Positions 18,286 through 27,334 of a DNA stretch of 64,000 nt are shown here, in pieces. Each line of letters begins with the position of its first letter. Position 1 is the first letter of the stretch. This DNA comes from DAOTXL01 sp034435455 (lineage in GTDB: Bacteria; Chloroflexota; Anaerolineae; JAAYZQ01). Position numbers and translations under genes: made by a program. Location: contig DAOTXL010000025.1 of NCBI GenBank assembly GCA_034435455.1, positions 1 through 64,000 on the forward strand, in the 5' to 3' direction. Below the pieces are notes generated by a model. That model was not told where the DNA came from. It did no database searches and was given only the letters and a program-made list of their open reading frames with translations.

Positions 18286-20880
18286 ATGGAAGAACCTTCA
18301 TCTTCTCGACCGGGTTGCGGCCAATGGCTGCTCCTGCTGGCGATGGCCTTGTGGCTGGCCGTTGTGCCGCCGGCTGTGGTTGGGGTGCTTTCGGTGGTAG
18401 CCAATCGCCCCCCGGCCCTCCTGCCACAACTGGGGCTGAACGCTGCCGGCCAGGCGGCCCTGCCGGACCGGGCGTTCGGCCTGCTCGCCACCGGGCTGAC
18501 CCTGGGGCTGTACCTGGCCGCCTTTGGGCCGCTCTATCTGGCCGCCCGGCGGCCGGGGCGCGAGTTCTTGCGCGCCGCGGCTGTGCTGGCCGTTGTCATT
18601 GCCCTGTTCCAGATGCTCGATGCCGTGGCCCGTCTACTGGGGCCGACGGTGGGGCCGATGACGTTCGGCCCCGGCACCTCCGAACGGGCCCTCACGGCGG
18701 CGCTGCGCCTGGCGCTGCTTTTGCCTTTCCTGCTGGGGGGGCTGCCTGCCCTGGAGGTCGCCGGCACGGGCGGGCCGGGGGGATGGAGGGAGGCCGGCAG
18801 CCACGGCGGTTCGCTGCCCGGGGTATGGCGGCGGGCCGGCCTGCGGCTGTGGCTCAATCCGTCGGCCTGGTGGCTGGCGCTGGCCGGCGGCGCCGTCATC
18901 GTCTGGCCCTGGGTGCTGGTCGGCTCGCTGGGCAGCGTCGGCACGACGGCAGCCAATGCACTCCAGGCACTGCCCAACGCCCTGGGCGAGGAGATCCTCT
19001 TCCGCGGCTTTGCTCTGGCCTGGCTATCTGGGGCCTTCGGAGCGGGACGGGTGACGCGGGGCCGCACCAGGGCCGCTGCTGCAAGCCTGTTGTTGTTCAT
19101 CGCGGCCCAGGGGGGCACCGTCCTGCCCTATGGCGACTGGGGAGCGCTGCTGCGCTTTGGCGCGGCGGTGGGCCTGGGCCTGCTGGTCACCGAGTTGACG
19201 GTACGGGCCGGCGGCTCGATCTGGCCGGCGGTGGCGGTCCATTTCCTGTACGACTGGTTTCACCTGGCCTTCGTGGACCCCCGCAGTCAGCAGGAGATCC
19301 TCCACTGGCTGGTCCAGGTCTGGGCTCCGCTGGCGGCCGGCGGGGTGGGCCTGGTGTTGTGGGCCGGGCGCAAGGTGGTGGCCCTCCTCCGCAGCCGCGC
19401 CACGGCGGGGCAGAGCCGGGGCGGGCTGCCCGGTGCCGTGGGGCTGGCGGGCCTGGCCTGGGCCGGGGTCGCCAGTCTGTATCTGACGTGGGGCATCCCC
19501 GGCTTTCACCCCGACGGTTTTCTCATCATCCTGGAGGAGCAGGCCGACCTGCGCCCGGCGGCGGCCATCGCCGATCCGGTCGAACGGCGGGCGTGGGTGT
19601 ATCGCACCCTGACCGAGACGGCGGAGCGCAGCCAGGCTCCGCTGCGGGCCGAGCTCGAGCGGCGGGGGGTGCCCTACCGCCCTCATTACCTGGTCAACCT
19701 GATCGAAGTGCTGGACCGCCCCGGCCTGCGCCACACCTTCGCCCGCCGGCCAGGGGTGGCCTGGGTGCTGTTCCAGCCCGGTGTGCGGCGCTATGCCCAT
19801 CCTTTTCAAATCCCCGCCGCCGATATTAGCGGCCCACGCGGCGTGGAGTGGAACGTGCGCGAGGTGGGCGCCGACCGGCTGTGGGAGTTGGGCTACACCG
19901 GTCAGGGGGTGATCGTCGGCAGCGCCGATACCGGCGTGGCCTGGGACCATCCGGCGCTCAAGGCGGCCTACCTGGGCTGGGATGGCCTCGCCGCCGACCA
20001 CAACTACCACTGGTTCGACCCCTGGGATGGCCGCCCCGCGCCGTGGGATGACAATGGCCACGGCACCCACACCACCGGCACGATGGTGGGCCAGGATGGG
20101 GAAAACCAGATCGGCCTGGCGCCGGGGGCGCGCTGGATCGCCTGCCGCAATATGCGCCACGGCATCGGCAATCCGGGCAGCTATGTGAGCTGCATGGAGT
20201 TCCTGCTGGCTCCCTTCCCGTTGGGTGGCGATCCGCTCCGTGACGGCGACCCGGCGCGCGGGGCGCAGGTGGTCAACAACTCGTGGGGGTGCCCCGCCCG
20301 CGAAGGCTGCCGGCCCGACACCCTGCGCCTGGCGGTGGATAACCTGCGGGTGGCAGGGCAGATGATGGTTGTCAGCGCCGGGAACGAGGGGCCAGGGTGC
20401 AGCACCATCCAGGACCCGCCGGCCCTGTACGATTCGGTCCTGAGCGTGGGGGCCATCGCCCAGGGCGACGAGGTGGCGGGCTTTAGCAGCCGGGGGCCGG
20501 TGACGGCCGACGGCAGCCGGCGCCTCAAGCCGGACGTGGTCGCGCCGGGGGTCAAGATCCGCTCGGCGGTGCCCGGCGGCTATGCCAACAGCGATGGCAC
20601 CTCGATGGCCGGGCCGCACGTGGCCGGGGCGGTAGCTCTGCTCTGGTCGGCCCGCCCGGACCTGATCGGCGACCTGGACCGCACCGAGGCGCTGCTGGTC
20701 GAGACGGCGCAGCCGTTGACGCCCGAGGCGGCCTGCTCTGCTGTGCCCAACTGGCTGGCCCAACTGTTCGGCGAGGAACAGGCGGGGGTGTGCACCTGCG
20801 GTGAGGATGGGCCGGATAGCGTGCCCAACAACGTCTACGGCTGGGGGCAGGTGGACGTGTGGGCGGCGGTGCACAAGTAG
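18286..20880 (+). CDS. Fused CPBP membrane domain and S8 subtilisin-like serine protease
   Basis: Residues 1-400 are polytopic membrane sequence containing a CPBP (CAAX-protease-like) core with E235-E236...R240 in GEEILFRG and H319 in HFLYD. The second motif, normally FxxxH, reads F271-I-A-A-Q275, so one metal-site His appears lost. Residues about 500-864 are a subtilase with Asp548 (SADTGV), His592 (GHGTHT), oxyanion Asn700 (SAGNEGPG) and Ser773 (GTSMAGPH), all intact. The serine domain follows the last helices and a Pro-rich spacer, so it probably sits outside the membrane. The ATG at 18286 follows AGAAAGGGA. The gene converges on parB, 13 bp away. Confidence 0.9.
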   Translation: MEEPSSSRPGCGQWLLLLAMALWLAVVPPAVVGVLSVVANRPPALLPQLGLNAAGQAALPDRAFGLLATGLTLGLYLAAFGPLYLAARRPGREFLRAAAVLAVVIALFQMLDAVARLLGPTVGPMTFGPGTSERALTAALRLALLLPFLLGGLPALEVAGTGGPGGWREAGSHGGSLPGVWRRAGLRLWLNPSAWWLALAGGAVIVWPWVLVGSLGSVGTTAANALQALPNALGEEILFRGFALAWLSGAFGAGRVTRGRTRAAAASLLLFIAAQGGTVLPYGDWGALLRFGAAVGLGLLVTELTVRAGGSIWPAVAVHFLYDWFHLAFVDPRSQQEILHWLVQVWAPLAAGGVGLVLWAGRKVVALLRSRATAGQSRGGLPGAVGLAGLAWAGVASLYLTWGIPGFHPDGFLIILEEQADLRPAAAIADPVERRAWVYRTLTETAERSQAPLRAELERRGVPYRPHYLVNLIEVLDRPGLRHTFARRPGVAWVLFQPGVRRYAHPFQIPAADISGPRGVEWNVREVGADRLWELGYTGQGVIVGSADTGVAWDHPALKAAYLGWDGLAADHNYHWFDPWDGRPAPWDDNGHGTHTTGTMVGQDGENQIGLAPGARWIACRNMRHGIGNPGSYVSCMEFLLAPFPLGGDPLRDGDPARGAQVVNNSWGCPAREGCRPDTLRLAVDNLRVAGQMMVVSAGNEGPGCSTIQDPPALYDSVLSVGAIAQGDEVAGFSSRGPVTADGSRRLKPDVVAPGVKIRSAVPGGYANSDGTSMAGPHVAGAVALLWSARPDLIGDLDRTEALLVETAQPLTPEAACSAVPNWLAQLFGEEQAGVCTCGEDGPDSVPNNVYGWGQVDVWAAVHK

Positions 20881-20893
20881 GGGCGGACGTTTT

Positions 20894-21745
20894 CTACCCG
20901 CCGCCGACGATCAGGTCATAGATCGCCTGGAGCTCCTCTTCCGAGTAAAAGTGGATGACCAGCCGCCCCTGGCCCTTGCGGTTGCGATAGAGCTCTACTT
21001 TGGTGCCCAGGGTATCGCGGAACTCTTGTTCCAAGGCCTGCGTTTCCGGGTCTGCCGGCTCTCCGGACTTTTGGGGGGGCGGTTCGGCCAGGAGGCGGCG
21101 GACCAGTTCCTCGGTCTGGCGCACGCTCAGCGCCTTGCCGATCACCGTCTTGAGCGCCGCTACCTGGGCCTCGGGCGTGGGCAGCGCCAGCAGGGCGCGG
21201 GCGTGCCCCTCCTGGACCGTGCCGTCGGCCAACGCCTGTTTCACCTCGGCCGGCAGGCGCAGCAGGCGCAGGGTATTGGTCACGGCCACGCGGCTCTTCC
21301 CCACCCGCTCGGCCACCTGCTCCTGGGTCAGGCCAAACTCCTGGACAAGTTGGTAAAAGGCCGCGGCCTCTTCCAGGGGGTTCAGGTCGGCCCGCTGGAT
21401 ATTTTCCACCAGGGCCAGCTCCAGGACCTGTTGGGGGGTGGCCTCTTTGACGATGGCCGGCACCGTCGCCAGGCCGGCCAGCCGTGCCGCCTGCCAGCGC
21501 CGCTCCCCGGCGATGAGCTGGTACCGGTCCGGCCCCTGCCGGGTGACGATGAGCGGCTGAAGGAGCCCGTGCTCCTGGATGGACGCTGCCAGCTCGGCCA
21601 GCGCCTCGGGGTCGAGGGCGGTGCGCGGCTGCATCGGGTTGGGGGAGATGGCCGCCACCGGCACCTGGACCAGGCCGGCCGGCAGCTCCTGAGCCACGGG
21701 GATGAGGGCTTCCAACCCCTTGCCCAGTCCGCTGCGTTTGGTCAT
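20894..21745 (-). CDS. parB: Chromosome partitioning protein ParB
   Basis: This 283-residue CTPase/DNA-binding protein begins MTKRSGLGKGLEALIP, the typical ParB opening. The N domain has GPDRYQLIAGERRWQAARLAG with the GERR CTP-binding signature and a LVENIQRADLNPLEEA patch. The helix-turn-helix is LTQEQVAERVGKSRVAVTNTL. The C-terminus carries a dimerisation segment. The ATG overlaps the parA stop (ATGA), so I start at 21745 and not at an upstream extension. I found no parS-like TTTCACGTGAAA in the window. Confidence 0.97.
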   Translation of the reverse strand: MTKRSGLGKGLEALIPVAQELPAGLVQVPVAAISPNPMQPRTALDPEALAELAASIQEHGLLQPLIVTRQGPDRYQLIAGERRWQAARLAGLATVPAIVKEATPQQVLELALVENIQRADLNPLEEAAAFYQLVQEFGLTQEQVAERVGKSRVAVTNTLRLLRLPAEVKQALADGTVQEGHARALLALPTPEAQVAALKTVIGKALSVRQTEELVRRLLAEPPPQKSGEPADPETQALEQEFRDTLGTKVELYRNRKGQGRLVIHFYSEEELQAIYDLIVGGG

Positions 21746-22509
21746 CGGGTTCTCTCCATGAACTCCTCGGCCAGCTTCTTGTAGGCCAGCGCCCCGGCCG
21801 AATCGGGCGCATAGCTCAAGATCGTCTCGCCGTAGCTGGGCGCTTCGCTCAGCCGCACGGTACGGGGGACAACCGAGCGGAACACATGGCCGGGGAAGTA
21901 GCGCCGCACCTCCTCCACCACCTGCCTCGACAGGTTGGTCCGGGCGTCGAACATGGTCAACACCACCCCGGCGATGGTCAGCCGGGGGTTGAGGTTGTCG
22001 CGCACCAGGTAGATCGTCTTGAGCAGATGCCCCAGCCCTTCCAGGGCCAGATACTCGCACTGGACCGGGATGAGCACCCCGTCCTGCGCTGCGGTCAGGG
22101 CGTTGACCGTCAGCAGCCCCAGGCTGGGCGGGCAGTCGAGAAACAGGTAATCGTAGCGGTCCGCCACCGATTCCAACGCCCGGCTCAGGCGGTACTCGCG
22201 GGCCATCAGCCCCACCAGCTCCACCTCGGCCCCGGCCAGCGCCGTCGTCGAAGGCAACAGGTCCAGGCGCACCTGCCGGGTGAGCAGGATCGCCTGCGTG
22301 GCCGGCACGCTGTTGAGCAGCACATCGTAGGTCGAATAGGGCAGGTCGGTGCGATCGATCCCCAGGCTGGCAGTGGCATTGGCCTGCGGGTCCACGTCCA
22401 CCAGCAGGACCCGCTTCCCGGCGGCAGCCAGGTACGCCCCCAGGTTCACGGCGGTGGTGGTTTTGCCGACCCCACCCTTTTGGTTCGCCAGCGCATAGAT
22501 TCGAGCCAT
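21742..22509 (-). CDS. parA: Chromosome partitioning ATPase ParA (Soj)
   Basis: This 255-residue deviant-Walker ATPase begins MARIYALANQKGGVGKTTTA with K11 and K16 in the KGGVGKT loop, followed by VDVDPQANAT and a FLDCPPSLG Walker B. It dimerises on DNA with ATP and moves ParB-bound origins. ParB follows with an overlapping start. The ATG at 22509 is the family-consistent start; the upstream frame is G-rich repeat sequence. Confidence 0.97.
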   Translation of the reverse strand: MARIYALANQKGGVGKTTTAVNLGAYLAAAGKRVLLVDVDPQANATASLGIDRTDLPYSTYDVLLNSVPATQAILLTRQVRLDLLPSTTALAGAEVELVGLMAREYRLSRALESVADRYDYLFLDCPPSLGLLTVNALTAAQDGVLIPVQCEYLALEGLGHLLKTIYLVRDNLNPRLTIAGVVLTMFDARTNLSRQVVEEVRRYFPGHVFRSVVPRTVRLSEAPSYGETILSYAPDSAGALAYKKLAEEFMERTR

Positions 22510-22632
22510 CGGTCCTTCGCGACCTGATGAGAAGGGCCTGACCTCTCCCCCGCCCCCAGAGGAGAGGGAGGAGGTCCAGGCCGGCAAGGTCAGGCCGATT
22601 TGAGATTGTCCAGGCCCGTCAGAGCCACTGCC

Positions 22633-22641
22633 ATTATAGCA
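22633..22641 (-). promoter_or_regulatory. Extended -10 promoter of parAB
   Basis: Minus-strand TGC-TATAAT (TATAAT at 22633-22638) without a convincing -35. It would start transcription about 115 nt upstream of parA, leaving a leader with a CCTCTCC/GGAGAGG hairpin at about 22541-22567. Confidence 0.55.
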
Positions 22642-22689
22642 AAAGTTGGGGGAAAAGGGAAAACAGCCATTCGGGCACAACACCCCTGG

Positions 22690-22800
22690 GGCCCCCGGCC
22701 TCTCCGTTGTGGAGCGGGGCAGAGGGTTGGGGGATGGGGTAAGGTCCAATTTCCCCCTCGCCGGCAAGCGGGAGAGGGGAGGGGCAAGGGTGGGGTGAGG
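22690..22800. repeat. G-rich dispersed repeat, copies 2 and 3
   Basis: Two tandem purine-rich strings (gcagagggttgggggatgg near 22720, and gagaggggaggggcaagg near 22775) resemble the element at 119-177. They fill most of the parA-sppA gap (22510-22949), which otherwise holds only the two divergent promoters. Confidence 0.4.
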
Positions 22801-22911
22801 GCAACGAGCGGCAACTTGTCATGCTCGCAAAAAGTGTCGGCCAATTTTCTCGGTAAATTGAACTACCCCCCAATTCATCGTAGAACGATTCTGGCCTTGT
22901 CTGGCAAGATG

Positions 22912-22920
22912 TGGTATAAT
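22912..22920 (+). promoter_or_regulatory. Extended -10 promoter of sppA
   Basis: TGG-TATAAT, with the perfect hexamer at 22915-22920 and no clear -35. The start near 22927 gives a 22-nt leader holding AGAAAGTGAGG before the ATG at 22950. Confidence 0.65.
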
Positions 22921-22949
22921 AGCCTTGTTCTACAAGAAAGTGAGGTAGC

Positions 22950-23816
22950 ATGGACAGACGCAACATCTTCCGTTTGTTCCTCCAGGTAGCCGGCGTGATC
23001 CTGCTGGGGGCGCTCCTCCCTCTGGCCCTGGGTTTTGTGCTCTCAAGGGTGCTTATCCCTGCGCCCCAGGTGGCCGTCATCCGCGTCGAAGGGGACATCT
23101 GGGGGGCCTACACCGCCTACCTGAACCAGGCCCTGAGGGAGGTCGAGAACGACCGGGCCGTCGGCGCGGTGGTGCTCGATATCGTCAGCCCCGGCGGCGA
23201 GGTGACGGCCAGCGAAGACCTCTACTTTGCCGTGCTCAAGCTGCGCGAGAAAAAGCCGGTCGTCGCCTCCGTGGGCGAGATGGCGGCCAGCGGCGCCTAT
23301 TATATCGCCAGCGCCACCGACCAGATCTATGCCCGGCCGGCCTCTATGGTGGGCAACATCGGCGTCATCTCCCTCCTGCCCGAACCGGACCTGGTGGACG
23401 AGGTGCTGATCACCACCGGCCCCTTCAAGCTATCCGGTGGGCCGCAGGTGGCCTACATCCGCCAGTTGGAGATGCTCAAAGATTCCTTCCTGGCGGCGGT
23501 CATGACCCAACGCGCCGACCGCCTCCAGGTCGGGCCGGAACTCCTCTCTCGGGGCGAGATCTACCTGGGTCTCCAGGCCCGGCAGATGGGCCTGGTGGAC
23601 CAGATCGGATCGCAGGCGGACGCGGTTGCCCAGGCGGCGGCGCTGGCCGGGTTGCGCCACTATGGGGTGGTGGACCGCACCCCGGAACTGCCGGAAGAAC
23701 TGGAGGGGCTCTTTGGCTACAAGCTGGCGCGCGGATCGACAGCGGCCACGGTGGCCGCCCGGCCCACAAATCTGCCGCCCGGATTCTACTATCGGTATGT
23801 CGAACCGCAGCCATAG
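22950..23816 (+). CDS. sppA: S49-family signal peptide peptidase SppA
   Basis: This 288-residue membrane-anchored serine protease digests leftover signal peptides. A single N-terminal helix (residues about 8-30) precedes the catalytic domain. DIVSPGGEVTASEDLY leads to the nucleophile Ser114 in GEMAASGAYYIA. The general-base Lys appears to be Lys160 in TGPFKLSG, matching the position of the GAHKD lysine of Bacillus SppA. QARQMGLVDQIG follows. It is half-length like the Bacillus/archaeal type. The next gene starts 53 bp downstream and may be cotranscribed. Confidence 0.92.
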   Translation: MDRRNIFRLFLQVAGVILLGALLPLALGFVLSRVLIPAPQVAVIRVEGDIWGAYTAYLNQALREVENDRAVGAVVLDIVSPGGEVTASEDLYFAVLKLREKKPVVASVGEMAASGAYYIASATDQIYARPASMVGNIGVISLLPEPDLVDEVLITTGPFKLSGGPQVAYIRQLEMLKDSFLAAVMTQRADRLQVGPELLSRGEIYLGLQARQMGLVDQIGSQADAVAQAAALAGLRHYGVVDRTPELPEELEGLFGYKLARGSTAATVAARPTNLPPGFYYRYVEPQP

Positions 23817-23869
23817 CCGGCCATCCCCGGCCCGACCCCCATGCTGCTGTGGACAGAAAGGACTGAAAC

Positions 23870-26188
23870 GTGCTGAAAAAGGTAGCCTTCTACACGATCC
23901 TGGCCCTGATCCTGCTGGCCCTGCCGTCGGTCGCCCGCTGGTTCTACTACCACGAGGGGGTGTACAGGCCGGGTGAGGTGCCCCGCCCCGATTTGAGCAC
24001 CATCCAGGCGCAGGTCCCTGAACTGCCCTCTTTCCGCGATCGGTTCATTGCTGCCCAACCCGGCACCATCCTGCTGGACCGGGCCCACGATAACCGCTTT
24101 ACCCTGACCGAACTGAATGTCCTGCAGGCCCGGTTGACCGCCCGGGGCCAGCGCCTCGAAACGGTGGAAAAGGCCGACGACCTGGCGGCCCAATTGCGCC
24201 ATGCCAGGGCGCTGGTGGTCATCTCCCCCGGCAAAGACTGGACGCCCGACGAAATCCGGCAGGTGCAGGAGTTTGTGGACAAGGGGGGGCGGTTGCTCCT
24301 GGTGGCCGATCCCACCCGCTTTTCCGTCGAGTATGACGAATTCGACACCCCCATCCTGGATTACGACGCGCCCCACATCAACGACCTGGCAGCCCGCTTT
24401 GGCCTGGTCTTTCAGTCGGACTATTTGTACAACACCGCCGACAACGAAGGGAACTATCGCAACATCCGGCTGACCGACTTTGCTCCCCACGACCTGACCC
24501 AGGGGTTGAGTCAGGTCGTCTTTTACGCGGCCCACTCGATCATCTCGGAAGAAACGGCCCTGATCACCGCCGGCGGCGAGACCCGCTCCAGCAGCAGCGA
24601 GCGGGCGGACAAACCGACGGTGGCCGTCCTGGCCGGCGACGGGGCGGTGCTGGCCCTGGGCGACCTGACCTTCATGACCGAGCCGTACAACGCCGTCTAT
24701 GACAACGACCGGCTTGTTGCCAACGTAGCCGATTTTCTCAGCGGGGCGCAGCGGCGCTACGAACTGGCCGATTTCCCGTTGTTCTTTGCCGACCAGGTGG
24801 ACCTGGTCTACAGCGGCGACCCACTGCTGGACGGCGATCTGTTGCCGAGCAGCAGCAGCCTGCAAGCCCTCTTTGCCGACCTGGGAAAAACGCTCCTGGT
24901 CCGTGAGCAAGAGGATCAAACCCACGACACGCTCTTTCTGGGGTTGTACAGAGAAGCCCAAGAGGCGGAATCTTATCTGGCTGCCGCCGAAGTGACGCTG
25001 CTCATCACGCCTACAGAGGCCGTCGAGGAAAAGGGAAAAGTCAGGGCCACGCCGACCGCGCGTCCGACGGCCACTCCATCGCCGCCCATCACCATACCCT
25101 TGACCACAACCCCTGAACCGACGCCCACCCTCACCCTGGCCGCAACGCCGACGGCCACGCCTGCGATCACCATCACCGCCGAGGTGTCGCTGGTGGCCAA
25201 AAACCGCATTGAAATCGGATCGCTGGGGCAGATGGTGCCGACCGGGACGGCCTTGTTGCTCCTCCAGACGGCCGGCGAGCGCCACGTGCTGGTCCTCCTG
25301 GCCGATACCCCAACCGGCCTGACGAAGGCCATCCAGCGCCTGATCGAGGGGGACCTGCAAGACTGCCTGCTCCAGGAGACCGGGACGCCGACGGTGACGG
25401 TCGTCGCCCTGTGCCCGACCGGCGAGGAGGCGGCAGGCGAGGGCGGTTGGCCAGAGCCGGAGGGAAAACCCTCGCCCCCGGTGCCGACCCCCACCCCCTC
25501 ACCCACCGCCACCCTGGAGGTTGTCCCACCCACTCCCACTCCAACGCCGGCCGGCGGGTCACGGGGGAGCGTTCTGGTCATCGCCATGGACAAGGGGGAG
25601 GGCCGCTATGACAACCTGACCGATGCCGACGACTATGCCGATATCCTGAGCAGCGACTATGAAGTGATGGTGTGGAGCGAGGCTGAGAAGGGCGTTCCGG
25701 CCACGCGGGACCTCCTCCGTTATGACCTGGTCATCTGGGCGGCGGGCGACTATGAGGACCCCCTGGGTGAGGAGGAAAGCCAGGTCCTGCTCACCGTTCT
25801 CCTGTCCGAGGTCCCGGTCATCGTGTCGGGCGCCTTTGTCAGCGAGTCGTCCACCCGATCGGCACAACGGGATATCCAGGTCAACGATGCCGACCACCCC
25901 CTGGCCAAAGGCTTCAAGGCCGGGGAGGTCATCCCCTTTGTGGCGGCGCCGTCGGGCCAGGAGTACGAGATCAACGTGCTGGAGGACAAAGAGAGGCCAG
26001 GCGTCGCCATCCCCTTTGTCCGTGGCCCGGATAGCCAGGATGCCGGTACCGCCGCCATCTCGGCCCTGGCCGACGAGACGAGTAAGATGCGCTTGGTGTT
26101 GATCGGCTTTCCAATCTACCTGCTGCCGGAGGAAGCCAAAACCAGGCTGGTGTTGAACACCGCCGGGTGGCTGACAGGTTCAGAATAG
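23870..26188 (+). CDS. Membrane-anchored DUF4350-like protein with Thr/Pro linkers
   Basis: This 772-residue protein has one N-terminal helix (LILLALPSVARWF). A DUF4350-like Rossmann region follows at about 55-240 (VVISPGKDWTPDEIRQVQEF, then KGGRLLLVADPTRF). Two low-complexity Thr/Pro segments lie near 385-435 and 525-560. A C-terminal glutamine-amidotransferase-like fold spans about 565-770, with a DLVIWAAGDYEDPLGEEE strand and no nucleophile Cys, so it is probably non-catalytic. The GTG at 23870 follows AGAAAGGA. DUF4350 proteins often accompany MoxR/export loci, but no such partners are present here. Function unknown. Confidence 0.8.
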   Translation: MLKKVAFYTILALILLALPSVARWFYYHEGVYRPGEVPRPDLSTIQAQVPELPSFRDRFIAAQPGTILLDRAHDNRFTLTELNVLQARLTARGQRLETVEKADDLAAQLRHARALVVISPGKDWTPDEIRQVQEFVDKGGRLLLVADPTRFSVEYDEFDTPILDYDAPHINDLAARFGLVFQSDYLYNTADNEGNYRNIRLTDFAPHDLTQGLSQVVFYAAHSIISEETALITAGGETRSSSSERADKPTVAVLAGDGAVLALGDLTFMTEPYNAVYDNDRLVANVADFLSGAQRRYELADFPLFFADQVDLVYSGDPLLDGDLLPSSSSLQALFADLGKTLLVREQEDQTHDTLFLGLYREAQEAESYLAAAEVTLLITPTEAVEEKGKVRATPTARPTATPSPPITIPLTTTPEPTPTLTLAATPTATPAITITAEVSLVAKNRIEIGSLGQMVPTGTALLLLQTAGERHVLVLLADTPTGLTKAIQRLIEGDLQDCLLQETGTPTVTVVALCPTGEEAAGEGGWPEPEGKPSPPVPTPTPSPTATLEVVPPTPTPTPAGGSRGSVLVIAMDKGEGRYDNLTDADDYADILSSDYEVMVWSEAEKGVPATRDLLRYDLVIWAAGDYEDPLGEEESQVLLTVLLSEVPVIVSGAFVSESSTRSAQRDIQVNDADHPLAKGFKAGEVIPFVAAPSGQEYEINVLEDKERPGVAIPFVRGPDSQDAGTAAISALADETSKMRLVLIGFPIYLLPEEAKTRLVLNTAGWLTGSE

Positions 26189-26240
26189 CCTCTCTTTTCC
26201 GGGTTGCCGAGCAGGCTTTTCAGCCTGCATGGACGCCCTG

Positions 26241-26268
26241 GTAGGACAACTGCCAGCAGTTGTCCTAC
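26241..26268. repeat. Perfect 12-bp-arm palindrome
   Basis: GTAGGACAACTG and CAGTTGTCCTAC (26241-26252 and 26257-26268) flank CCAG. A second small hairpin, GCAGGCT/AGCCTGC, sits just upstream near 26210-26228. There is no T tract, so this is more like a REP element than a Rho-independent terminator. Confidence 0.65.
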
Positions 26269-26296
26269 TGCCTGAAGGAAATAGTTCGTGTCTCTG

Positions 26297-26316
26297 GTGG
26301 TTTTCAGACAAGCTCT
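26297..26316 (+). promoter_or_regulatory. 20-nt upstream motif, copy 1
   Basis: GTGGTTTTCAGACAAGCTCT ends 17 nt before the ATG of the receiver-like gene. Near-identical strings lie upstream of the genes at 48961 (minus) and 58945 (plus), in the same orientation relative to the gene. Confidence 0.5.
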
Positions 26317-26333
26317 GAGGGACAGGAGAGCAG

Positions 26334-27143
26334 ATGGCGACCAGGATTCTGATCGTGGACCGAAATGAGGCGTTTGCCACCATGCTCCAGGATATGCTGG
26401 TGTCGGAAGGGGGGTACCACGCCGCCATAGCCCGCACCGGCGGCGAGGCGTTAAAGCGCCTGCAACAGGCCGACTTTGACCTGACCATCGTAGACATGGA
26501 CCTGGCCGCCGACGACATGCCCTACCAGGAGCTGATCCGGCGGGTGCGCCAACTCCGGCCGACCATGCGGTTGATGCTCATCCCGCTCATGGGGGAAAAG
26601 TTGCCGGAGGAAGCCCATCGCCTGGATATCCAGGGGACGCTGGCCAAGCCCTTTTTCGCCGACGACCTGTTGCCGGCCATCCAGGAGGCTCTGAACAAGA
26701 GCGTCCAACCGGCTGAGCGACGGCCGGCCCCTGCCCCCGCTGCCCCTCCGCCGGCCGGTGAACCGGCTCCCGACGTCCAGGCCGTGCTTTCGGATCTGGT
26801 CCGTGAGACCAACGCCGAGGCTGCCCTCTTGATATCCAGGGTGGCGGGGGCTGTGGAGGTGGTGGCGCACGTCGGCCCCTGGGATCTCACCGGGGCTAAA
26901 ACGCTGGCAAGGCTGAGTTCCGCCGCCGTTCGTGCCGCCGAGGCCATCGCCGTTTTTTTAGGTCAGAAAGACGGACTTTTCGAACACAATATGTTTGAAA
27001 GCAAGTTCTGGAGATTGTACATTATGGCTTTGCCGGAAAACACGCTGTTGGTGACTGTCACACCGGTTAACACACCGTTAGGGACGGTTCGTACCAATCT
27101 CCGCCGGGCAGCTCGCTCTCTGACCGGTTTGCCCTTAACGTAA
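26334..27143 (+). CDS. Receiver-like protein with C-terminal roadblock-like domain
   Basis: Residues 1-122 look like a CheY-type receiver: RILIVDRNEAF, phospho-acceptor-like Asp in TIVDMDL near 51, and conserved Lys in LAKPFF. The acidic pair is D-R in place of D-D/E-D, and the usual Thr/Ser position reads PLMGE, so phosphorylation is doubtful. A Pro/Ala linker (RRPAPAPAAPPPAG) leads to about 110 residues resembling a Roadblock/LC7 fold (ALLISRVAGAVEVVAHVG). It could be a scaffold or small-GTPase partner. AGGAGAG precedes the ATG. Confidence 0.7.
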   Translation: MATRILIVDRNEAFATMLQDMLVSEGGYHAAIARTGGEALKRLQQADFDLTIVDMDLAADDMPYQELIRRVRQLRPTMRLMLIPLMGEKLPEEAHRLDIQGTLAKPFFADDLLPAIQEALNKSVQPAERRPAPAPAAPPPAGEPAPDVQAVLSDLVRETNAEAALLISRVAGAVEVVAHVGPWDLTGAKTLARLSSAAVRAAEAIAVFLGQKDGLFEHNMFESKFWRLYIMALPENTLLVTVTPVNTPLGTVRTNLRRAARSLTGLPLT

Positions 27144-27305
27144 GCTTGCTTAAAATCTTTTCCCTGTCAAATCTTAAGATTGCGGGCCACAAGAAGAGGA
27201 ATGCATACTAGATCTTGAGGCTCGCGCCGGGTACGGCCCCTAGAAATAGATCGTCCCCCTCGATCACGACACCCCATAACCCCCCTGCACCCAGGAGGCA
27301 AGGGG

Positions 27306-27334
27306 TTGCCCAAAACCCCATTTCCTGCTACAAT
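27306..27334 (+). promoter_or_regulatory. Promoter of dnaA
   Basis: TTGCCC (27306-27311), a 17-bp spacer ending TGC, TACAAT (27329-27334). Transcription would start near 27341, giving a 250-nt leader. The rest of the 27144-27591 gap holds a 12-bp AATCTTAAGATT palindrome near 27170 and no DnaA boxes. Confidence 0.6.

Noticed and set aside
20894..22509. Search for a parS site near parAB
   Set aside because: I saw no TTTCACGTGAAA-like palindrome in the window by eye; sites probably lie elsewhere or have diverged.
23580..23582. Arg211 in QARQMGLVD of SppA as a possible loss of the catalytic lysine
   Set aside because: Comparison with the Bacillus motif GAHKD places the general base at Lys160 in TGPFKLSG, which is present.
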